Part shown: positions 7,069 through 7,077 of the stretch, one piece after another | Numbering within the stretch: position 1 is the first letter of the stretch | Layout: each line of letters begins with the position of its first letter | Origin: Pseudomonadota bacterium | Lineage (GTDB): Bacteria > Pseudomonadota > Gammaproteobacteria > Xanthomonadales > Xanthomonadaceae | Length of the DNA: 7,077 nt | Direction: 5' to 3' | Assembly: GCA_023423675.1 (NCBI GenBank) | Contig: JAFAFD010000218.1 | Coordinates: 1 to 7,077, forward strand | The notes under the pieces: model-generated | What the model saw: the letters and a program-made list of their open reading frames with translations, nothing else | What the model was told of the DNA's origin: nothing | Database searches by the model: none | Made by a program: the position numbers and the translations under genes

Positions 7069-7077
7069 GCCGTTGAA

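Overview
This window is a chromosomal, high-GC locus from a gammaproteobacterium, most likely Stenotrophomonas (S. maltophilia group, Lysobacteraceae). Three things point there: strong GC bias at third codon positions, a siderophore cluster in the order entC-E-B-B'-F with the two EntB activities on separate genes (the arrangement reported for the S. maltophilia entCEBB'FA locus), and a short palindrome at the right edge that resembles the SMAG/REP-type repeats of that group. The genus is an inference; no rRNA or housekeeping marker is present.

All genes lie on the minus strand, so the region reads from right to left. 7046-7068: SMAG-like palindrome. 6973-6662: small DUF3817-family membrane protein, probably unrelated to the rest. 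6661-6541: AT-richer intergenic stretch that probably holds the operon promoter, with a weak Fur-box-like element and a GC-rich leader that can fold two mutually exclusive hairpins. 6540-5344: 12-TM MFS exporter. 5347-4154: entC, isochorismate synthase. 4157-2508: entE, DHB-AMP ligase. 2508-1876: entB, stand-alone isochorismatase. 1876-1619: entB', stand-alone aryl carrier protein. 1622 to the left edge: entF, an NRPS cut off inside its adenylation domain. entA (2,3-dihydro-DHB dehydrogenase) is not in the window and would be expected beyond the left edge.

The genes act as one pathway. EntC converts chorismate to isochorismate, and EntB hydrolyses this to 2,3-dihydro-2,3-dihydroxybenzoate. 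The missing EntA would oxidise that to 2,3-dihydroxybenzoate (DHB). EntE adenylates DHB and loads it onto the pantetheine arm of EntB', and the EntF condensation domain joins it to an amino acid (serine if EntF is canonical). The MFS protein is a good candidate for exporting the catecholate product. Every junction from the MFS gene to entF is an ATGA or TGATG stop/start overlap, so the six genes look like one translationally coupled transcript starting near 6600.

I found no mobile element, CRISPR array, tRNA or rRNA. The pathway itself is a known type. The less ordinary points are the split EntB, the altered pantetheine-site motif of EntB', the exporter as first gene of the operon, and the leader structure.
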